In this document: positions 4,804-7,181 of the stretch, piece after piece
Layout: each line of letters begins with the position of its first letter
How positions within the stretch are numbered: the stretch's first letter is position 1
Source: Bryobacteraceae bacterium
GTDB taxonomy: Bacteria; Acidobacteriota; Terriglobia; Bryobacterales; Bryobacteraceae
Assembly: GCA_014379815.1 (NCBI GenBank)
Contig: JACMLA010000764.1
Coordinates: 1-7,181, forward strand
Direction of reading: 5' to 3'
DNA length: 7,181 nucleotides
The notes under the pieces: generated by a model
Database searches by the model: none
What the model saw: the letters and a program-made list of their open reading frames with translations, nothing else
Told to the model about the DNA's origin: nothing
Made by a program: the position numbers and the translations under genes

Positions 4804-7181
4804 TTACTTGATGAAAACGAATTCGCTGGAACTTAAAAGTACTTTGGCGTAGCGTCCCCATGCAGTTGGCTCGTACTTCACTGGTGCAGGCCCGCCTTTG
4901 CCGCCGCCGCGCTTGTCGCCCATAAGGCCACCCATCATCGCTTTGCCCATCATCTCGGCTTCGACCATTTCGGGTGTCTTTTCCATGTCCTCTTTGTCTT
5001 TCTCTTTATCGGCTGGTTTTGCCTCTTTATCTACAGACTTTCCGGCTTTCGCTTTTGTGTCCGCAGCAACCGATGCCGCTTCTGTGACTGCGGGACTGCT
5101 ATCCTTTTCGGGCTTCATGGCAACGCCTGCCGCTGCGGAAGCGGACTGAACCTCTGAAGTGGCTGCCGGAGGAGTCGCTGCCGGAGGCGTGGCTGCGGGC
5201 TTGTCAGTTGTCTCGGGTTTCGACTTGTCTTTGTTCTTCTCAGCAGCTTTCTCGTCGGCCTTTTTCTTTCCTTCTTCAAACTCGAGCATTGGCTCGGTCT
5301 TGATGTAGTTGAGACCCAGCTGTGTTTCTGATTCGGTCGGAACACGACCGTAGACAAGCTGATACATCTTGCGAACCCGGGCACGGTTATCGGGTTCGGC
5401 GGCAATGCGCTTGGCAAGTTCTTCTGCCTGCACCTGCATGAAGTCGCTGTTCATGAGAAAGAGGCGCTGCAGGGGTACTGTTGTCGCAAAACGGCGTTCG
5501 GCGGAAATGTTGGGATTCGGGAAATCGAACAGCTGAAGGTATTCGTCGAGCTTGTAGCGGCTCACCTTCCCATAGATGGTACGGCGCTTGTTCGCGGGGC
5601 TAAGTTCGGTTGAAGGTCCGCCCACGGCATTGTCCATGGTGCCGGAGACGAGAAGTACTGAATCACGGAGTTGCTCGGCATCCATGCGCTGCTTATTGAA
5701 GCGCCAGTAGAGCCGGTTACCCGAGTCTTTCGCGAACGCCGTCGCGTTGTCTGCTGCACTGAGCTGATAGACCGAGCTCAGCAGAATCTCGCGGTGCAGT
5801 TTCTTGGTCGACATTCCGTTCTTGACGAATGTGCTGGCGAGGTGCTCGAGGAGCTCAGGGTGGATGGGGCGCTCACCGGTGATCCCGAAGTTGCTAGGTG
5901 TATCGACGATTCCCGTGCCGAAGTGCCCGCGCCAGACACGATTGACGAAGACCCGCATGGCAATCGGTTGCGCGACGATTTCGTCGGCGAGTTCCAGTCG
6001 CCCGCTGCCCTTCGAGAACGACTTCAGGTCGCCTTCTTTGGAAAGAATGCTTAGGAAGTGACGGGGTACCGGGGGGCCGAGGTCCTCCGGGTTCCCACGT
6101 ATGCTGAGCTCCAGATCCCGGATGTCGGGCAAATCCTTCACGCCGTGCGCGAATGGATAGTAAGGGTCGATCTTCTTCTTTTCGGCATCGATGTCGGCTT
6201 TGATCGCATTGATCTGCGCGAGTGCGTCGGCGCCTATGCGTCTTTCGAGACCCCAGCCGCGGAACATCAGAACACCGGGCTTGCCGAATCGCATACCCAT
6301 ACCCATCATGGCGTTCGGATCGTCGGAATCGTTCAGCTCACGCTGGAACACTTCGGTAAAGAAGAAGTTCTGATCTTCCGGCAGGTTTTTCAGCTGGAGT
6401 CCGCAGCCGGGGCAGAAGTCGTCGTTGGTGACGAAATCGCTGGGCCGGTTCGTTCGCTTTTTACGCTTTGTGCCCTCGACAGCTTTGTCGGAGATGATTC
6501 GATTCTCTTCGTCGATCTCGGCCCGGGCTAACATTACCGAGACCACGTCTGCCTGTAGCGCCTCAGAGAGCTTCTTCGCCTCTTCCGCAGAGCCACCCTT
6601 CTTCATCATGGCCTGCCACTGGTCTTTGTACTTGTACTTTTCCGTGGTTCGGCCCATGTAGCGAATCCAGCGCGCAAGTAATTCGTAGTCCAGTTTTCGC
6701 TCTTCGACAACCTGGGCAATGTCTTTCTTCGGCTTGCCGTTTACGTCGAAGACTCCCTGAAGATAGCTGGCGGTCTCGAATGCGAGTTTACGGGCAAGCT
6801 GCGCAGTGAAGTTGCCCTGGGTCTCGCCGAGCAGTTTGTTCTTGGTGTCGATAGCCTCTTCGATCTTCGCCACTTTACTCACGACGGACTTGGGAACGAG
6901 AGGGTACTCCTGATACTGCGTGTTGCGAAAGACGCCTGCGAGCGAGTAGTAATCCTTCGTGGGAATCGGGTCGTATTTGTGGTCGTGGCAGCGGGCGCAC
7001 GCGACTGTCAGCCCGAGGAATCCCCGCGTAACTGCGTCTACCCGATCGTTGCGTTCATCGGCGCGCGTTACCTCGACTGCACCGTTGTCGTAGTACCACG
7101 GACCAAGTCCCAGGAAGCCGGTTCCCGCGATGGTCTTGTAGCGAATCTTCTCATCCATCAGATCGCCTGCTATTTGCGCAC
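4804..7181 (-). CDS. DUF1549/DUF1553 protein, 5'-truncated by the window edge
   Basis: This is a large exported-type protein of the Planctomycete cytochrome-associated group (PSCyt2 = DUF1549, PSD1 = DUF1553). The frame stays open to the window end: the residues before Met 7158 read A-Q-I-A-G-D-L, the usual continuation of the DUF1549 block, so the ATG at 7158 is internal. Any signal peptide and N-terminal cytochrome domain lie outside. Numbered from that Met: the end of DUF1549 carries CARCHDHKYDPIPTKDYY starting at 54, with a CxxCH c-type heme motif; a linker at about 95-380 contains CPGCG at 249-253; DUF1553 begins near SGRLELADEIV at about 385, with MRVFVNRVWRGHFGTGIVDT and NFGITGERPIHPELL. 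A low-complexity insert occupies about 627-765 before the canonical C-terminal end AWGRYAKVLLSSSEFVFIK. A role in extracellular polymer breakdown has been proposed for such families but is unproven. It is the first visible gene of the operon. Confidence 0.95.
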   Translation of the reverse strand, partial: AQIAGDLMDEKIRYKTIAGTGFLGLGPWYYDNGAVEVTRADERNDRVDAVTRGFLGLTVACARCHDHKYDPIPTKDYYSLAGVFRNTQYQEYPLVPKSVVSKVAKIEEAIDTKNKLLGETQGNFTAQLARKLAFETASYLQGVFDVNGKPKKDIAQVVEERKLDYELLARWIRYMGRTTEKYKYKDQWQAMMKKGGSAEEAKKLSEALQADVVSVMLARAEIDEENRIISDKAVEGTKRKKRTNRPSDFVTNDDFCPGCGLQLKNLPEDQNFFFTEVFQRELNDSDDPNAMMGMGMRFGKPGVLMFRGWGLERRIGADALAQINAIKADIDAEKKKIDPYYPFAHGVKDLPDIRDLELSIRGNPEDLGPPVPRHFLSILSKEGDLKSFSKGSGRLELADEIVAQPIAMRVFVNRVWRGHFGTGIVDTPSNFGITGERPIHPELLEHLASTFVKNGMSTKKLHREILLSSVYQLSAADNATAFAKDSGNRLYWRFNKQRMDAEQLRDSVLLVSGTMDNAVGGPSTELSPANKRRTIYGKVSRYKLDEYLQLFDFPNPNISAERRFATTVPLQRLFLMNSDFMQVQAEELAKRIAAEPDNRARVRKMYQLVYGRVPTESETQLGLNYIKTEPMLEFEEGKKKADEKAAEKNKDKSKPETTDKPAATPPAATPPAATSEVQSASAAAGVAMKPEKDSSPAVTEAASVAADTKAKAGKSVDKEAKPADKEKDKEDMEKTPEMVEAEMMGKAMMGGLMGDKRGGGKGGPAPVKYEPTAWGRYAKVLLSSSEFVFIK
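4873..5280 (-). other. Low-complexity charged/Ala-Pro-rich insertion inside DUF1553 protein
   Basis: Residues about 627-762 of the DUF1549/DUF1553 protein are strongly biased. A Lys/Glu/Asp-rich start (EGKKKADEKAAEKNKDKSK) is followed by Pro-Ala-Thr repeats, an Ala/Ser/Val-rich middle, a second charged block (DKEAKPADKEKDKEDMEK), a Met-rich helix-like segment, and a Gly/Lys tail (KRGGGKGG). It contains no cysteine. It sits between LGLNYIKTEPMLEFE and AWGRYAKVLLSSSEF, which normally lie close together in DUF1553. The segment is in frame and free of stops, so it is part of the protein and not a frameshift. It is probably a disordered linker or surface extension. Confidence 0.8.
5158..5199 (-). 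repeat. 15-base in-frame tandem repeat encoding Pro-Pro-Ala-Ala-Thr
   Basis: About 2.8 copies of a 15-base unit (GCAGCCACGCCTCCG on the - strand) encode PAATPPAATPPAAT at residues 654-667 of the DUF1553 protein. The first two complete units differ at two positions. The unit length is a multiple of three, so copy-number change would lengthen or shorten the insert without breaking the frame. Confidence 0.8.

Noticed and set aside
4873..5280. Frameshift or assembly error as the origin of the low-complexity insert
   Set aside because: The frame is the same before and after it, the canonical DUF1553 end follows, and the composition is coherent on the coding strand.
6058..6531. 157-codon open frame on the + strand inside the DUF1549/DUF1553 gene
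   Set aside because: It is antisense to coding sequence with conserved domains and shows no motif of its own.
1..7181. Mobile element, CRISPR, toxin-antitoxin or phage-defence system
   Set aside because: No transposase or integrase, no spaced direct repeats, no small paired toxin-like genes and no defence domains were found in either strand.

Overview
The window looks like a chromosomal segment of a moderately GC-rich bacterium. Its clearest signature is a DUF1549/DUF1553 protein next to a DUF1501 protein. Such pairs are expanded in Planctomycetota and in Solibacter/Bryobacter-type Acidobacteriota. Together with a CpxA-like kinase whose sensor segment resembles acidobacterial kinases, this makes Acidobacteriota my preferred guess. 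It is an inference from gene content, not from a phylogenetic marker.

Left part, + strand (1-2175): the 3' end of a CpxA-type sensor histidine kinase, cut by the window edge, overlaps by 4 bases a 322-residue protein that distantly recalls deoxyhypusine synthase-like proteins. The two are probably co-transcribed and translationally coupled.

Right part, - strand (7181 down to 2172): in transcription order, a large DUF1549/DUF1553 protein (5' end outside the window), a DUF1501 protein with a Tat-like signal, a small Sec-exported protein with a GNAT-like sequence pattern, and a single-domain Rcp1-like response regulator. The first three are spaced by 19 and 8 bases and look like one operon for exported proteins. 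The regulator starts 139 bases further on, behind an inverted repeat, and may be its own unit. The regulator and the deoxyhypusine-synthase-like gene converge and share the palindrome CTAG as both stop codons.

No RNA genes, CRISPR arrays, insertion sequences or gene-free stretches above 300 bases were seen. The protein families are known, although several have no established function. The least ordinary points are the GNAT-like protein with a signal peptide, the large charged insertion with Met-rich and Cys motifs in the DUF1553 protein, and the kinase/deoxyhypusine-synthase-like gene pair.
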